Translations under genes and position numbers: made by a program | Assembly (NCBI GenBank): GCA_946811695.1 | Contig: OX328123.1 | Span: 12,669,619 to 12,733,618, forward strand | Direction: 5' to 3' | From: Gonocerus acuteangulatus | Lineage: Eukaryota > Arthropoda > Insecta > Hemiptera > Coreidae | DNA length: 64,000 nucleotides | In this document: positions 1 through 11,117 of the stretch, piece by piece | Layout: the number at the start of each line of letters is the position of its first letter | Position numbering within the stretch: the stretch's first letter is position 1 | The notes under the pieces: model-generated | Database searches by the model: none | Told to the model about the DNA's origin: nothing | The model's input: only the letters and a program-made list of their open reading frames with translations

Positions 1-303
1 AATACACCACAAAGAACTACAGGGCGAGCACCTGCTGAACTCATGTTGGGTAGGCGGTTGCGGACTCGACTCGACCTTATCAAACCTGATGTTAGAGGAA
101 CAGTGGACGATTCCCTAGTGGTACAGAAGGTACAGCATGACAGGAAAGCTAGGCCACGGTTGTTGAGGGGAGTCTGTCTGGGTTTGGCACCCTCAAAAAG
201 AACAATATGTAGCTGGATGTATAGTGAAGAAGAATGGGGAATACTCATTCCTTGTTAAGATGGAAGGAGGCGAAGTTCGGAGGAAACATGCTGATCAGCT
301 AAA
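1..303 (+). pseudogene. Ty3/Gypsy retrotransposon pol, integrase C-terminal end (partial)
   Basis: Frame 1 is open from the window edge and reads NTPQRTTGRAPAELMLGRRL then RTRLDLIKPD, the conserved segment after the integrase core in Gypsy elements of the K02A2.6 type. A basic stretch with HDRKARPR follows, as in the family. The frame stops at 256-258, while an alternative frame continues with YSFLVKMEGG to about 303, so a frameshift is present. The element begins outside the window. A polypurine tract and an LTR follow directly, so this is the 3' end of a plus-strand element. The family assignment is from motif recognition. Confidence 0.8.
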
Positions 304-440
304 ATGAAAACAAACAGAATATCAGTCTAGAAAGAGGAGGGGAAGAAGAAAACACGCAGATCAGCTCCAAATGAAAAACAAAAGAATATCAGTATAGAAC
401 CAGGAGGGGAGAAGAAAACGAAAACCAAAAGATTAGAAAC

Positions 441-632
441 AGGAGGGGGAGAAGATGTAGCATCTCATGTATATTAATTAAATCATATGGCATTAACATA
501 TGTTTTGGAATTAACATATGTTTTGTAATTATGTAGTGTGTTTATTATGGTTATCTGAAAAATATATTATTATTCATTCTTTGATCAACAATTCTGTATT
601 AGTATTTATACCACACCCTGTGAAGATCACAC
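441..632 (+). mobile_element. Gypsy polypurine tract and 3' LTR
   Basis: A purine run (441-455) is followed by TGTAGCATCTC at 456, the expected TG start of a 3' LTR. The LTR seems to end near 632 (ATCACACA), because transposase-like coding sequence starts at 639. Similar purine blocks also occur at about 329-352 and 397-421, so the tract looks triplicated. No 5' LTR is available for comparison, so the right boundary is approximate. Confidence 0.55.
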
Positions 633-638
633 AATCAG

Positions 639-858
639 TATCAGCTTCAAGTTAACATGTGGTGCGGGATTTTGGACGAATATCTTCTTCAGCCAATTCT
701 GATTCCAGATAGGTTCGATTCAACATATATTAAACCTCCTTCAATACGATCGACCTATTGCATTGGAAGACTTTCCGCTTGCACAAAGAATAGATTCATG
801 GTTCCTGATGGATTGCTGTCCTGCAAACAGCAGGATCCACTGTTCATGTTGAGAAAGG
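639..858 (+). pseudogene. DDE transposase remnant (VNVWCGI family)
   Basis: The plus strand reads VNMWCGILDEYLLQPILIPD and then, after a frameshift near 740, DFPLAQRIDSWFLMD. Both fit a transposase family common in arthropod genomes with the pattern NVWCGI...GP..........LPLL.DVPLA.R..MWF.HDGAP. The catalytic region is lost. It abuts the Gypsy LTR, which probably inserted into it. Family recognition is from memory of the motif. Confidence 0.55.
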
Positions 859-1425
859 ACCGAGTGCAATTTCAGAAAATTTCAAATTTTCAAATATATT
901 AGCAAATATTTTAGTGCCAGATACATTGTGTAAAAGATAAATCAATGAAAATTTGTAAAACACAAAATGTAAAATATCATCCAAATAAAAAAGTTTTCAA
1001 ATCATTTCATTCAGTTACTTTTTATTGCTTCCAGACTGGACAAGGGATTCCCTCAGTTTGGCCAATTAAAAATGAATAATTTTTAATTTCTTCGCACAAG
1101 GTATTTGAAAGTAACAAAACTACATTCCAGGGTGTAAAAAAATCGGATTTATTTGATTTAAATCAGATTTTTTTTTTATTTAAATCAGATTTTTTTTTAT
1201 TTAAATTGAATTTTTTTACTAAAACCGGATTTAAAAAATAAATCAGTCTTTTTTAAATGTAACTAGTCTATATAGAGAGCTGGTTATTACCTAGTTGTTC
1301 ATTATATAAACCTGTAACTAAAATATTTGTTTATTTACAATGGTAATAATGAAATAATTATTCTAAAGTGTTCTGTCTTAAGTGGATAATTTTGGGAGCA
1401 TAGTAGAATTGACAGATCATATATA

Positions 1426-1578
1426 CAGGGGTTCAAGTTGTCCTATATTTTGAGACCGGAATTTCTGTAAATTTAAGGAATTAAATCGACGAAAATCATT
1501 AATTTTCGGTGATTAAAGACATTAAATTTAAATGTACAGAAACTCTGGTCTCAAAATATAGGACAATTTCGACCCCTG
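1426..1578. mobile_element. Palindromic MITE, 153 bp
   Basis: It starts CAGGGGTTCAAGTTGTCC and ends with the near reverse complement GGACAATTTCGACCCCTG. The arms pair over roughly 50-60 bp with few mismatches, so the element is almost entirely one hairpin. The flanks are TA-rich (ATATA/TATATA), so the target duplication cannot be fixed. It has no coding capacity and sits inside the hAT element. Confidence 0.75.
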
Positions 1579-2355
1579 TATATATATAATGACTTAATTT
1601 TCAAATTTTAAAACAAAGATTTTAGAAATAAAGCTTTACAGAAATATTAATCACAAGGGAACGGATGTTATTACATTTACATATTTTTTTCTGATTCGTA
1701 AATTGTAAGTATTAATGTAATTATGCGCATTTTAAGTGATTTTAAAGTATTTAAACTGTTTTTTATTTTACACATTTTGTCAAAACTATATTTTTACCAA
1801 ATCCAGGATTTAGAAGGACATACTGGGAATGAATTAAAAATAAAGTGAAAAGACAGTCTAGAAAAAATTCCTGGGTGGAAAAATAGCCACAGTATTGGGG
1901 TTATCCATTGTGGCAAAACGATTAACACTTCAGTTGAATCCCACTCTTCAGAGTAGTTGATTGTTGCCTTCAAATATACACCAGTGACTTTAGTAGATGT
2001 TTGAAAGATAATGCTCAGATCAGACCGGCAACATTTCACGTTTGAAAATTTCAAAATTCAAATTGTAGCAAACAATCTTCCAAAATATTTCTATAACTTT
2101 TCCCCTTTTTATAATGAATTCCTAATTTTTATTTATGCTTTATTTTTCAATATGTTAAACAGTTTTAGTCATTTTGTTCTATACTTTAGTTCTTTCCATT
2201 AATAATAACAGAGTTCCTACTTATTATTTATGCTTTTCTTTTCAATATTTTTTAGTGTTAAAGATATTTGTTTACTAAATATTTTCAATTTTTTATTACA
2301 TATTTTATTACAAATATTTAAATATATATTTACTTATTTTCAATTTTATATTACA

Positions 2356-3345
2356 CTAACCGAATACCCGTGCTTTGTCACGGCAGAAAAGTGGTTATTT
2401 AATTGCGTTAAATAATGTATCAGCAAAATTAACGCTACTACATAATTTTTTGCAGTTTATTTTAGCACAGTTTCCGTCATACTATATTTTATACATCAAC
2501 TGTTAAGTAATCAAAGTCACTGGGGCGCTCCGGCCAGTGCCAAGAAACAGATAACCTAGAGATAACCCCTTATCTATAGGTCACCAGCATGGACGTATAT
2601 AAAGGGGAGGGGGCGGAGGGGTCTGCAGCCCACCCCCCTGCGACATTTTGATTTGAATGTAAAAATGTGTCTTAAAACCCTTAAAAATAAATTAAATAAG
2701 ATCACTTCACCTTCACCTCATAAAAAATATTTAATTTAAGTTGTGATAAGCGTTTTATTTGCCTAAAACTATTCGAAGTTCTAAACTGTTAGTATTCCAT
2801 ACCCCGGAAATGGTCCCAGCCCCCCCCCCCCCCCGAAATTTTCCCAGCCCCCCCAAAATTATTTCCGATATACGCCTATGGTTACCAGTAACAGCAGTGT
2901 AACCAATACAGGTTAAATTTCGTTGTGAATAATAAACGTATGTTAAAATTTATGTTTCTCATATGTCATTTGGAAAAACCCATTATATTTGCGAGCATGA
3001 CCAAGAGGTGTTCTGACCGGGGATGCTGATGGGTGAGGAGGCTGTGCAAGGGTTCGGGATATTATTACCACGGTTGGACCATCACCAAGTATAGCGAAAA
3101 CTCTATGGGGGCGAATTGAAATGAACCGCAATTAAAATGGTGATTTTGTCCCTCATAGCGTAAACTCTATGAGGGACAGTTTATTTCTAGTAATTCAAGG
3201 TCTGCCATTATAGTTGAAATTAACCTCAATTAAAAATAATACTATGAAGCAGATAATGTACGGTAACAGCTGTTCTTTATCGTCCTAGCAACGCATGCTG
3301 CCTAGGCTTGCCTGCTCTAACCAACTAAAACTTTAAACCCCTCTA
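2356..3345 (-). mobile_element. Helitron remnant (CTRR-end family), interrupted by a MITE
   Basis: On the minus strand the 3' end has the stem CCGTG...CACGG followed by GTATTCGGTTAG and then T, a slightly mutated form of the CTAG|T ending of related copies at 11118, 26507 and 35232. Higher coordinates (about 3160-3345) match the body of those copies, including the GCTGCCTAGGCTTGCC block. The 5' end is lost. Confidence 0.65.
2589..2879. mobile_element. MITE with ATG-GCGTATATA inverted ends and 10-bp target duplication (copy A)
   Basis: The ends are ATGGACGTATATA and TATACGCCTAT. The flanks are GGTCACCAGC (2579-2588) and GGTTACCAGT (2880-2889), a 10-bp duplication with two transition differences. 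Related copies lie at 22134 and 59655. Internal C-runs such as CCCAGCCCCCC are shared. There is no ORF. Confidence 0.75.
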
Positions 3346-3358
3346 AAAATACATAATA

Positions 3359-3592
3359 TTATTTATTTAAAGCTTTAAAGAAAAATGCCAGTTTGTCAGC
3401 CTTTTCACATGTAATTAGGTAGTTTCTCATTTGACTGTGAACAAAACCAAGGGTTGAAAACATTCTTTCAACCACTGCAGAAGTTGCCTTTCCTGTCATA
3501 AGCTGCTCTATTATTAACAGTTCTTTTGAGGAAATACAATATTTTAGCGCCGACGAAGACTTCCACCAATTTAAAGCATTCACTTCGCCCAC
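3359..3592 (-). pseudogene. hAT transposase C-terminal dimerisation domain fragment
   Basis: The 77-residue ORF has NWWKSSS near its start and TSAVVERMFSTLGFVHSQMR in its middle, which is the hAT C-terminal dimerisation signature (WW, then SAxxERxFS, then R). It ends at KADKLAFFFKALNK, a normal hAT terminus. The RNase-H-like catalytic core and zinc finger were not found upstream. It is the only coding remnant of the 1128-3914 element and lies on its minus strand. Confidence 0.75.
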
Positions 3593-4017
3593 TACCTGCC
3601 AATCTCTTTTAACTTAAACTTAAAAGTAGATTTATTTGCAAAATTAATCACCAAGAAAGGAACTCATAAAAGAATCAGACTTTAATAGATAAGAACGGTC
3701 AAGTGAGGGTAGGCCCTAGCGACAAAAATAAAGACGAAATGTTGAAATGGCTGAAAAAAAAGGCAGAACTAGTTAGATTTAAGTTAAAAAAATAAACTAA
3801 AGTTAAAAAAATATATATAATACTAATTTTTTAAATACAATCAATTGGTTTAAATCAATGTTTTTTTAATGAAATCAATTGATTTAAATCATGATTTAAA
3901 TCGTTGACACCCTGCTACATTCCACATTTTTTTGATAAAACGGAGCCAATCGTTCAATTTATCACCCAATAAACTTCCACTTCATTTGCATGGATTTAAT
4001 GCTTACTAAATGTAAAA

Positions 4018-4130
4018 GTAGTTATTTATATTTCATGTCCATTAGTGAAAAACAAATATTTTTGGGATACTTTATCTACAGGTTACCACAAGTTTCTTAG
4101 GTAATGACTTTTCTTTCTTGGAAAAAGCCA
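4018..4130 (-). repeat. Inverted copy of the 3' tail of the neighbouring LINE
   Basis: This block is close to the reverse complement of 7944-8054, the 3' end of the plus-strand LINE. Shared landmarks are TAACCTGTAGATAAAGTATC and TTTTTCACTAATGGAC. The LINE is therefore bracketed by inverted copies of its own tail, most simply a 5'-truncated minus-strand insertion next to the main copy. Confidence 0.7.
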
Positions 4131-4269
4131 AAACCACTAATGGAAATTGAAGGTGGACTAATGAGTCCCGGCACGGAGTACTCAGACTTTAAGTTTCATA
4201 ATAAGGCTCAAACCTTTAACGTCTTAGTTAATTTGTTCTTGATTTAAGCCCAACTCCTTGTTCAAATTT

Positions 4270-4390
4270 CAATAACAGATGTAAGCTACACCCTACACCT
4301 CAGAGTTGATGTGAATCATTCTGCTATCTCAAAAGGATGCCCTTCATACAAAGCTGCAATTTCAAGATTAATACAAAATACCAATTATGA
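4270..4390 (+). pseudogene. LINE ORF1 (Gag-like) C-terminal end
   Basis: One frame reads ITDVSYTLHLRVDVNHSAIS then KGCPSYKAAISRLIQNTNY and a stop. The H...S.GCP.YK pattern is the last zinc-knuckle segment and C-terminus seen in ORF1 proteins of I/R1/Jockey LINEs. The upstream knuckles are not recognisable. It sits about 200 bp before ORF2 in the same orientation, as expected for a two-ORF LINE. Confidence 0.5.
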
Positions 4391-4589
4391 TTAGATGCAA
4401 ATCTTGGTATAGTCATACTAAATTAAATTCAATTTTATTTTCAGGCACATTTTTGCAGCTTGTTTTTATTATCTTTATTCAGTCCTTATTAATGTTTAAA
4501 ATAATTTCAATAATTTACTACTGGAAATACACTATAACCTTCCTTTTATTTGATAACAAACAGTTACTTCATAACTGGTTATTTATTAA

Positions 4590-7500
4590 TGGTTAATAAA
4601 ACATATGTTAATGTAAACATTGCACAATTTAATAGTAGACATTCTTGGAAGGCTATGAACTATATAAAACATGTGATTGATACATATAAGCTAGATATTC
4701 TATTGTTACAAGAGCCTTGTCTAAAACATATGGATATTCAAATAGATATAGAGTATTTGAATTTGGAAAAAACAAAACACGAGCTAGTACTGTACAAATT
4801 AATAAAAATATTAATATTCTATTTCTAACAGATGTATCAGATGACGATATGTGCGTAACTAAACTTAATATCATAAATACAAATTTCATTTTCATAAATA
4901 TGTATTTTGATATTACTAAAAATGTTGAGGAGGATTTAATAAAAATTGAAAAGGTAATGAATAGATATCCTAACCATGGTATTCTAATCGCAGCGGATGC
5001 AAACTGTAGATCACCTCTCTGGTTTGATAGAATAAGGAATGAAAGGGGTCGTATATTAGAAAACTTTATTCTATCTAAAAATCTATTTATAATCAACAAC
5101 TGACTTAAAACCTACTTTCTCATCCACTAATGGTAACAGCAACATAGACTTGACAATAACAAATGGAACTATGACCAAATATATACATGACTGGACAAAT
5201 CACGAATAGAATTTTTCAGACCATTCCATATTGACATACTCACTACAATTATCAACAGCTAATAGACAATTCCTTACAAATGAAAAAGCATATATTACCA
5301 AACATGCCAACTGGGATATTTTCCTGGAAAAATTGGATGATTATTTTAAAATAAAATTTGTACCTACCACTAATGCATTACCAAATCTAGAAACATACTT
5401 GATTGACTCTCTGGATTCAAGAGGAATTAATATAACCATAAGCTTATTTCATAAGTGCCTAATTAAGACATGCAACAGTCTATTTTTAAGACACAAAAAG
5501 CATAGGACTATGAAATCGGCTCCTTGGTGGACTCAAGAACTGATTGTACTAAGACGCAAAACTAACACATTAAGACGACAATTCCAACGTACAAAAAACA
5601 ATCAGGATTTAAGGCTAACTCGGAAAAATGCTTACTCACAAATAAAATCTACTTACACAAAAACATTAAAGAGGGAAAAATTAAATTCATCGAAAACGTA
5701 CTGCAATAACATAGACAAAACTAATCCTTGGACATGGATATATAAACACTCAACTGGAAAATTAAAGACTGATTTACAACTACGTACAATACAGAAAAGT
5801 GACGGAACTTTCACGACAGACACTGAGGAAACACTACAACATTTAATGAACAACTTCTTCATAAGTGACGACCCTACTAACGACACTGACATACACATCA
5901 CCATGAGACGAAACAGTAATCTACTACCCAATACTCAGGAAGACAGTACTTTTATCAGATATAGAGATAAAAAACTTAATTGATAACTTAAATCCACGCA
6001 AAGCAGCTGGATTTGATTTAATTACAGTTGAAATATTTCAACAAGTATTCAATATTTTTCCAAATTTTATAATATTGTATAAAAAATGTGGTAAATCTGA
6101 AGGAGAGCGTCCTCAGCACCAATTTTCTTCAAAGTTTGCACTATAACGTATTTTGATGCACTAAACACGAATCCGTTGGAAAAAAAAACGCTCTCCCCAT
6201 TGACCATGCTTGGTGGCCATCGATATTCGAATCACTAAACAAACATCAATTCCCCCAAAATATTTACAGATTACTAACAGACTATCTCCATAATAGACAT
6301 GTATACATGACACTACAAAACACGACAATACATACATCATAGAACAGAGGTACTCCACAAGGATCAGCTTGTTCACCTCTACTATGGAACTTAATTATGG
6401 ACAGTTTACTCACAACAGAAACACCTGAAGGGACAGAGATTATAGCATTTGCTGACGACATTTTACTTACAGTAGTTGGGACAAACTTAACTGAAATAGA
6501 AGAACGTGCAAACTTAACTTTAGACACAATTAATGAATGGACGAACAGAAACAAACTTACGTTTAACTTGGAGAAATCGACATACACACTATTTACAAGA
6601 AGAAGAAATATACCTAAATTAGACATTACTCTAAATGTACAAACTATTCAAGAAAAAACTGTTCTTAAATATCTAGGACTTTATATTGACAACAAGTTGA
6701 AATGGAACTATCACATTACTAACTTACAAACACGACTATTTTCAATAATAAATGGACTATCGATGGCCGCCAGAGTCACTTGGGGTCTTAATTCTGACGC
6801 ATTAGCCATAATCTACAAAGGGACGATTGTTGACGATTTTGACGTACGGGATTGAAATATGGGGCCATACTTTAAGTGTGAAAAAACTAGAACGAGTACA
6901 GCGATTAGCTGCGATTAAAATATCTAGGGGATATCGTACATTATCTTATGAAGCATCATGTATTTTAGCTAACACATTGCCAATTCACATCAAAGCTGAG
7001 GAAATGATAAGGCTACATAGGTTATTGAAATTGAAAGAAATTCCAGAAGACTTTACTTATCAGAATATCACACCACAAGACATAGAACAAGACATACGGT
7101 TCACGAACTGGTTACACCCTAAAGACAACATTGTACCGACTGACGATGTAGAAACAACATGGACTTATCACATTTACATGGACGGAAGTAAAAGCAATGA
7201 CTGTGTTGGATCTGCATGCATAATACTAAAAGACGACATAACTATTCACAGAAGACAATACAGACTATCACCACTATGTACGAACAATCAGGCAGAAAAC
7301 CTTGCAATTATAAAAGCGGTAGAAACACTATATTCTATATGTCACGACGGAGACACATGTATAATACACACTGACAGCAAGACAAGCATAGCACGAATAT
7401 ACAACAGCCAAAATCATAACGAACAGACTGAAAACATTAGAACACTACTTATTATGTATAAACAGAAAAATGTGACAGTTACAATAACCTGGATTAAAGG

Positions 7501-7975
7501 ACATTCTGGACAATTAGGGAACAAGACAGTTGACTTACTCGCAAAATCAGCTTCAAAGGACTCAACATTACCTATATCTTACTCTAAACTTACATCACAG
7601 ACTATAAAATCACAACTAAGAGACGAATCAATGCGAAAATGGACGAACACAACTAAAGGAAGACATTTACACTAATTCATACCTACAATACTCAAGAGAC
7701 AAAAATTAACACTAAACAACTTTAAAGTAACACAATTTATATCAGGACATGGACCGACAAAAAGTTATTTATACAGATTTAAACTAATCAGAAATAACAC
7801 ATGTAAATGCGACAATACAACTGAACAGACTTACGACCATCTCCTGTACGACTGTACATTACTGGACGGACCAAGGACAAAATTCATTAAGGACATTACC
7901 TTACAGGACGGGACTTGGCCCACTGACAAACCTGACTTGAAGTTGGCTTTTTTCAAGAAAGAAAAGTCATTACCT
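4590..7975 (+). pseudogene. I/R1-type LINE ORF2: endonuclease, reverse transcriptase, RNase H
   Basis: Domain order on the plus strand: AP endonuclease start with NIAQFNSRHSW and DILLLQEP (about 4590-4740), continued in another frame with the AADANCRSPLW motif (to 5103); a linker and RT motif 1 (KAAGFDLITVEI, about 6000); RT with GTPQGSACSPLLW and the catalytic FADD (6350-6480); then an RNase H domain with YMDGSK, NQAENLAI, HTDSKT and GHSGQLGNKTVDLLAK (7160-7560). A CxC...QTYDHLLYDC finger lies near 7810-7860. RNase H points to the I/R1 group. Several frameshifts and stops, and a segment missing from RT motif 1 to motif A (around 6098-6196), make it non-functional. Confidence 0.85.
6098..6196. 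mobile_element. Short foldback module inserted in the LINE RT domain
   Basis: The block starts CTGAAGGAGAGCG and ends CGCTCTCC, giving GGAGAGCG/CGCTCTCC inverted ends. Its interior (CTATAACGTATTTTGATGCA...ACACGAATCCGTTG) is shared with both arms of the 546-bp insert at 32091-32636. The LINE reads up to YKKCGKS before it and resumes at DHAWWP after it, so about a hundred residues of RT are absent. Confidence 0.7.
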
Positions 7976-8295
7976 AAGAAAATTGTGGTAACCTGTAGAT
8001 AAAGTATCCCAAAAATATTTGTTTTTCACTAATGGACGTGAAATATAAATAACTAAAAAAATTAATCGTTGGGTGAAATGTTCATTATAGATATAAAAAA
8101 GCATAATTATTTTTTTGGGGTTAGTTTAGTAGATTCTTTACCTTTACACCTTGCTAAAGAATCTGCTTTAGTTTGCCACTCCTGTGTGTCAAACTCTTTC
8201 ATCTTGTTTCACTACATAAAGCCCTTATTATGTGACTATTTTAATACTTGATTATTATCTTGTTAAAATTAATTGGTTTAATTATTATGTTACAG

Positions 8296-9068
8296 AAACC
8301 ATGACTACTCCTTGTTTGTGTACCCCTCATATCGCTGATGACACAGGGTTCCATATTGTCCAGTTCCTCGTAGAGAAAGGTGCTGGAATCAACACAAAGG
8401 ATGATCGTGAGTATACCCCTCTACACCTTGCAGCTAAAGCAGGACACCTCCCGATTGTCCAGTTCCTCGTACAGAGAGGTGCTGTAATCAACATTATGGA
8501 TGATGTAGGGTTTACCCCTCTACACCTTGCTGCCATGGATGGACACCTCCCTATTGTGCAATTCCTTACAGAGAAAGGTGCTAGGATCGACATGGAGACT
8601 TATGATTATTTTACCTCTCTACACTATGCTGCTGACTTCGGACACCTCCCTGTTGTCCAGTTCCTTGTAGAGAAAGGTGCTGGAATTAACATAATGAATT
8701 CTCGAGGGTTTACTCCTCTACTCCATGCTGTTGAAGCAGGACACCTCCCTATTGCCCAGTTCCTCGTAGAGAAAGGTGCTCAAGTTAACGAGAGGACTTT
8801 CGAGAGGGTTACCCCTCTACACCTTGCTGCTGAAAGGGGACACCTCAATATTGTCCAGTTACTCGTAGCGAATGGTGCTGAAATCAACGCGAAGGCTAAT
8901 GATGGGTTTACTTCTCTACACGATGCTGCTGAAGCGGGACACCTCAATATTGTCCAGTTCCTCATAGCGAATGGTGCTGAAATCAACATGATGACTGCTG
9001 ACGGGGATACCCCACTACACTTTGCTGCTAAAGCACTCTTCGATATTGTCCAGGTCCTCACAGAGTAA
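8296..9068 (+). CDS. Ankyrin-repeat protein, single exon or gene fragment
   Basis: A candidate splice acceptor (TTACAG) ends at 8295 and an ATG lies at 8301. The reading frame encodes about 255 residues with roughly eight ankyrin repeats of 33 residues. Most have the TPLHLAA..GHLPIVQFLV form; the first lacks its TPLH helix half and the last is cut. Ankyrin repeats bind protein partners; no catalytic or membrane region is visible. The DNA of the repeats is very similar (CACCTCCC.ATTGTCCAGTT), which suggests recent expansion. The end is ambiguous: GAGTAAGG gives either a stop (9066-9068, where other repeats have GAGAAAGG) or a splice donor at 9065. It could be one exon of a larger gene. I do not assign it to a named family. 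Confidence 0.6.
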
Positions 9069-9308
9069 GGTGCTTCTTCATAGAGAACAGTTGGTATATC
9101 CATCTACATGCATAAATATACATCTGTAGATAGTTGCTAAGACAGTCCATCTCCCTGTTATCCAGCTTCTTGGATCAAATATGGCTGAAGTGTAGTCTTT
9201 TGTCAATTTTGATGTAAACATGATGTCAAAATTCAACAGATCGCAGAAGGGTGTGAACTGAAACCCCAGTTTTTGATTAGTTGTAGATTTCATGTGACTT
9301 CTTATCTA

Positions 9309-10864
9309 CACTCCTCGTCAAAAAAAACGCAACACCCTAAAATTTATTGATTACACAAGTTTTTAATTGAAATAAAAAATATTAAGTTGATGTTTCTTAT
9401 CAGACAAATACATAGGAGGAGAAAAACAACAATTTCATTTGAATTCCAGCACTTCTTCTTATCTTTAATCCTATTGTTTATAAACAGCACTAATTCCATA
9501 GTCATTCTTATCGACTTAGCGATGCAAAAAAAAAAAAAAATTACTAGGGTTCAGTATCAGTGTTAATTTCATCAAGTACGCATTATTTTAGAATTCGTTA
9601 GTAATTATGGCACGGTTAGATAGAGATGACACAATTAGGGCAGTGACGATGCACCAAGAAGGCCGTAGCACACGTTACATTGCTAATCGACTTGGGGTCC
9701 ATTTTTCAACTGTCGCGCGGGCCTTGAAACGATTCAGAGAGACAGGAGGATACACAAGAAGACCTGGATCGGGCCGACCACGGGTCACATCAGCGGAAGA
9801 CGACCGTTTTATCCGGCTCTAGACTCTCAGAAATCGGCTCATAACAGCAAACGACTTAAGAAACTTGGTCGCTGGTGTCCGAAACTTACATGTTTCGGTA
9901 TCAACAGTTACGAGACGAGTGAGGAATACTGGACTGAGGGCACGAAGGCCCATGGTTGGACCACTTCTCTCCAGAGAACACCGAAAAGCCCGCTTAGGTT
10001 TGCCCAGGAGCACCGAGATTGGACTGTCGATGACTGGAGACGAGTCCTGTTTACCGATGAGACCAGAGTGGCGCTAAACTCTCCTGACGGACGCAGAAGA
10101 GTGTGGAGGAGGCCAGGTGAGCGATACAGCCAATGTTGTATCGTCGGAAGGGAGCCTTATGGTGGAGGCTCCGTGATGTTCTGGGGTGGCATCTCATGGG
10201 AAGCTCGCACGGAGTTAGTTTCGATTCGCGGGGGCCCTTTGACTGCACAAAGATACGTGGCAGACATTTTGGAGGGCCATGTCATGCCATATATGCCATT
10301 TATTGACGAAAATGCATTTCTTATGCATGATAATGCAAGGCCACATGTTGCCCGTATTGTTAGGGACTACCTAAACGAAGTCAATATCGACACATTGCCG
10401 TGGCCAGCGCGGAGTCCTGACCTAAATTGCATAGAACATTTATGGGACAGACTAAAAAGAAGTGTTCGAGCCAGGGAACCAGCACCATTCAACCTCAGGG
10501 AGCTTGAGGCTGCCGTTTTGGAAGAGTGGGAAAGATTACCTCAGGAGGCCATCCAGGACTTGATCAGAAGCATGCCCACACGTATGGAGGCTGTCGTTCG
10601 AGCAAGAGGTGGCAACACTGGTTATTAGTGTAAGAATAGTCAATTTAATTTTAAAAAAGTTAAAATTTTGTTTCTTCATTTTTAGGATACATTTTTATTT
10701 TTTGTTTGTAATTAAAGGAATTAAATTTTTTTTTCTGAAATACACTTTTTATTACTCCTATGTACTTGTATTATAAGACACAATAAGGTATGATTCTCTG
10801 CTTCAGTAAAAACCCAGTGAAATTAATAAATTTTAGGGTGTTGCGTTTTTTTTGACGAGGAGTT
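9309..10864 (+). mobile_element. Tc1-like transposon
   Basis: The inverted ends are CTCCTCGTCAAAAAAAACGC and GCGTTTTTTTTGACGAGGAG, continuing into AACACCCTAAAATTTATT. TA dinucleotides flank both ends (9307-9308 and 10865-10866). The size, about 1.56 kb, is normal for Tc1. It encodes one transposase in plus orientation. Confidence 0.92.
9607..10628 (+). pseudogene. Tc1-type transposase (DD34E), inactivated
   Basis: The start is MARLDRDDTIRAV, followed by two helix-turn-helix segments (TRYIANRLGVHFSTVARAL and the VSVSTVTRRV region) and a GRPR motif between them. The catalytic D residues are in LFTDETR and MHDNARPH, and the E is in NCIEHLWD, with 34 residues between the second D and E. The end, ARGGNTGY, is intact. 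Two lesions are visible: an in-frame TAG at 9820-9822 and a frameshift near 9998 (CGCTTAGGTTTG). All other motifs are intact, so it died recently. It would have cut and pasted its own element at TA sites. Confidence 0.9.
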
Positions 10865-11004
10865 TATAAAGTACACAAGTATCTGTCATTTATGACTATA
10901 AAGTGCTTGTAAATATTTTTCTGTTCTTTACCTAGCTGTCTACATTAAAATGTTCAACCGATCTCTCAAAGCTGTCTGACTAAGGTTATTTTACTTTGTA
11001 ATCT

Positions 11005-11117
11005 TTAGCGAATTTTCTCCCTCCTGGAGGTTGGCCTCATGACACAATCTGGAAGTGCCGTCTAAAAAATGTCACGTTTCAGAAACCATAGATAATGAAA
11101 ATAACATTGGTTCAACA
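11005..11117 (-). repeat. Decayed 3' end of a Helentron-like element
   Basis: TTTAGCG, CTCCCTCCTGGAGG, CTCATGACACAATC and AAGTGCCG correspond to the subterminal motif, stem-loop and adjacent block of the better preserved copies at 28004 and 61524. A Helitron starts immediately afterwards at 11118. Confidence 0.5.

Larger units (their letters stand above)
1128..3914 (-). mobile_element. hAT DNA transposon with 8-bp target duplications, carrying nested insertions
   Basis: The left end starts CAGGGTGT and the right end finishes ACACCCTG. Beyond these octamers both ends are rich in ATTTAAATC motifs. The flanks are the identical octamer CTACATTC at 1120-1127 and 3915-3922, as expected for hAT. 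Inside are a hAT dimerisation-domain fragment (3359-3592, minus), a palindromic MITE (1426-1578) and a minus-strand Helitron remnant (2356 to about 3345), which itself contains another MITE (2589-2879). The transposase is mostly gone, so the element is dead. Confidence 0.88.

Noticed and set aside
657..902. 81-residue ORF as an intact gene
   Set aside because: Only the first part matches the transposase family; the second half is a frameshifted reading of it.
1794..2202. ORFs on both strands inside the hAT element
   Set aside because: Low-complexity composition, no hAT motifs, both strands open because of AT bias.
4150..4185. Hammerhead-like string CTAATGAGTCCCGG...CGGAG near the LINE start
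   Set aside because: The core has a mismatch (CTAATGA) and no GAAA after the stem.
8296..9068. Ankyrin exon as bacterial transfer (Wolbachia-like) or as a named venom protein
   Set aside because: A splice acceptor, an AT-rich eukaryotic context and generic ankyrin motifs do not support either; family assignment needs a search.
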